Below are positions 5,954 through 6,021 of a stretch of DNA of 6,021 nt, one piece after another; positions within the stretch are counted from its first letter, which is position 1, and each line of letters begins with the position of its first letter. The position numbers and the translations under genes are program-made. The notes below the pieces were generated by a model. It had not been told where the DNA came from. It searched no databases and was given only the letters and a program-made list of their open reading frames with translations. This DNA is from an uncultured Candidatus Saccharibacteria bacterium. Its GTDB lineage: Bacteria; Patescibacteria; Saccharimonadia; Saccharimonadales; Nanosynbacteraceae. The stretch lies in contig CAMURE010000033.1 of NCBI GenBank assembly GCA_947097375.1, forward strand, positions 1 through 6,021, given 5' to 3'.

Positions 5954-6021
5954 CTATTGCCTAGCCGCGCGCTTTCGCTCATTGGCATCAAGGTAGCGTT
6001 TGCGCAGGCGCAAGGATTTTG
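5954..6021 (-). CDS. Probable C-terminal end of a minus-strand gene
   Basis: On the minus strand one frame is open from the window edge to a TAG at 5956-5954 and gives 21 codons ending KSLRLRKRYL DANERKRAARQ. The strongly basic, helical-looking tail is typical of a protein C-terminus. It would converge on the 5030 gene with the symmetric terminator between them, a sensible layout. The fragment is too short to name a family. A competing plus-strand open frame exists over the same bases (see rejected items). Confidence 0.45.
   Translation of the reverse strand, partial: KSLRLRKRYLDANERKRAARQ

Noticed and set aside
5870..6021. Plus-strand open frame running off the right edge
   Set aside because: It passes through the terminator, has no ATG with a ribosome binding site, and competes with a minus-strand frame whose basic C-terminus and convergent layout are more plausible; not fully excluded.

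Overview
This window reads as ordinary chromosomal DNA of a small-genome bacterium. Genes are tightly packed, with a 1-bp gap between two convergent genes, a short GTGA-type overlap, and intergenic spaces of 23 to 70 bp. Codon use is mixed and moderately GC-rich, and the standard genetic code applies: TAA, TGA and TAG all end genes and no long gene reads through TGA. The gene set and the promoter style are compatible with a Candidate Phyla Radiation bacterium such as a Saccharibacteria (TM7) lineage. That assignment is an impression from gene style, not proven by a marker gene.

Left block, minus strand: a D-alanine--D-alanine ligase gene (ddl, 245-1279) is followed after 23 bp by the 5' end of a stomatin/slipin-type SPFH gene that runs off the window at base 1. 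The slipin gene has its own promoter inside the end of ddl and a strong Shine-Dalgarno sequence. Across a 62-bp divergent promoter region lies a plus-strand pair. The first is an unrecognised 280-residue protein with two predicted membrane segments (1342-2184). The second is rarA (2178-3359), an AAA+ ATPase of replication-fork maintenance, whose start overlaps the end of the first.

Centre: rarA ends tail-to-tail, 1 bp from the stop of a minus-strand GH37 alpha,alpha-trehalase gene (3361-4959) that lacks a signal peptide. Right block: the 70-bp region between trehalase and the next gene holds two divergent promoters. It also holds a 28-bp near-perfect dyad centred on the -10 box of the rightward promoter, a good operator candidate. 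The rightward gene (5030-5854) encodes a Gln/Pro-rich repeat domain joined to a four-helix membrane domain resembling DUF2569, and it contains a near-identical in-frame 114-bp duplication. A symmetric terminator (5872-5901) follows. The last 68 bases probably hold the 3' end of another minus-strand gene.

The genes cover peptidoglycan precursor synthesis (Ddl), membrane organisation (slipin, DUF2569-like protein), replication repair (RarA) and trehalose breakdown, with no evident single pathway. The most noteworthy signals are the dyad on the trehalase/membrane-protein promoters, three genes whose -10 boxes sit 6-7 nt from the start codon (predicting leaderless mRNAs), the repeat duplication, and the uncharacterised membrane protein coupled to rarA. 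No mobile element, CRISPR array, tRNA or rRNA was seen.
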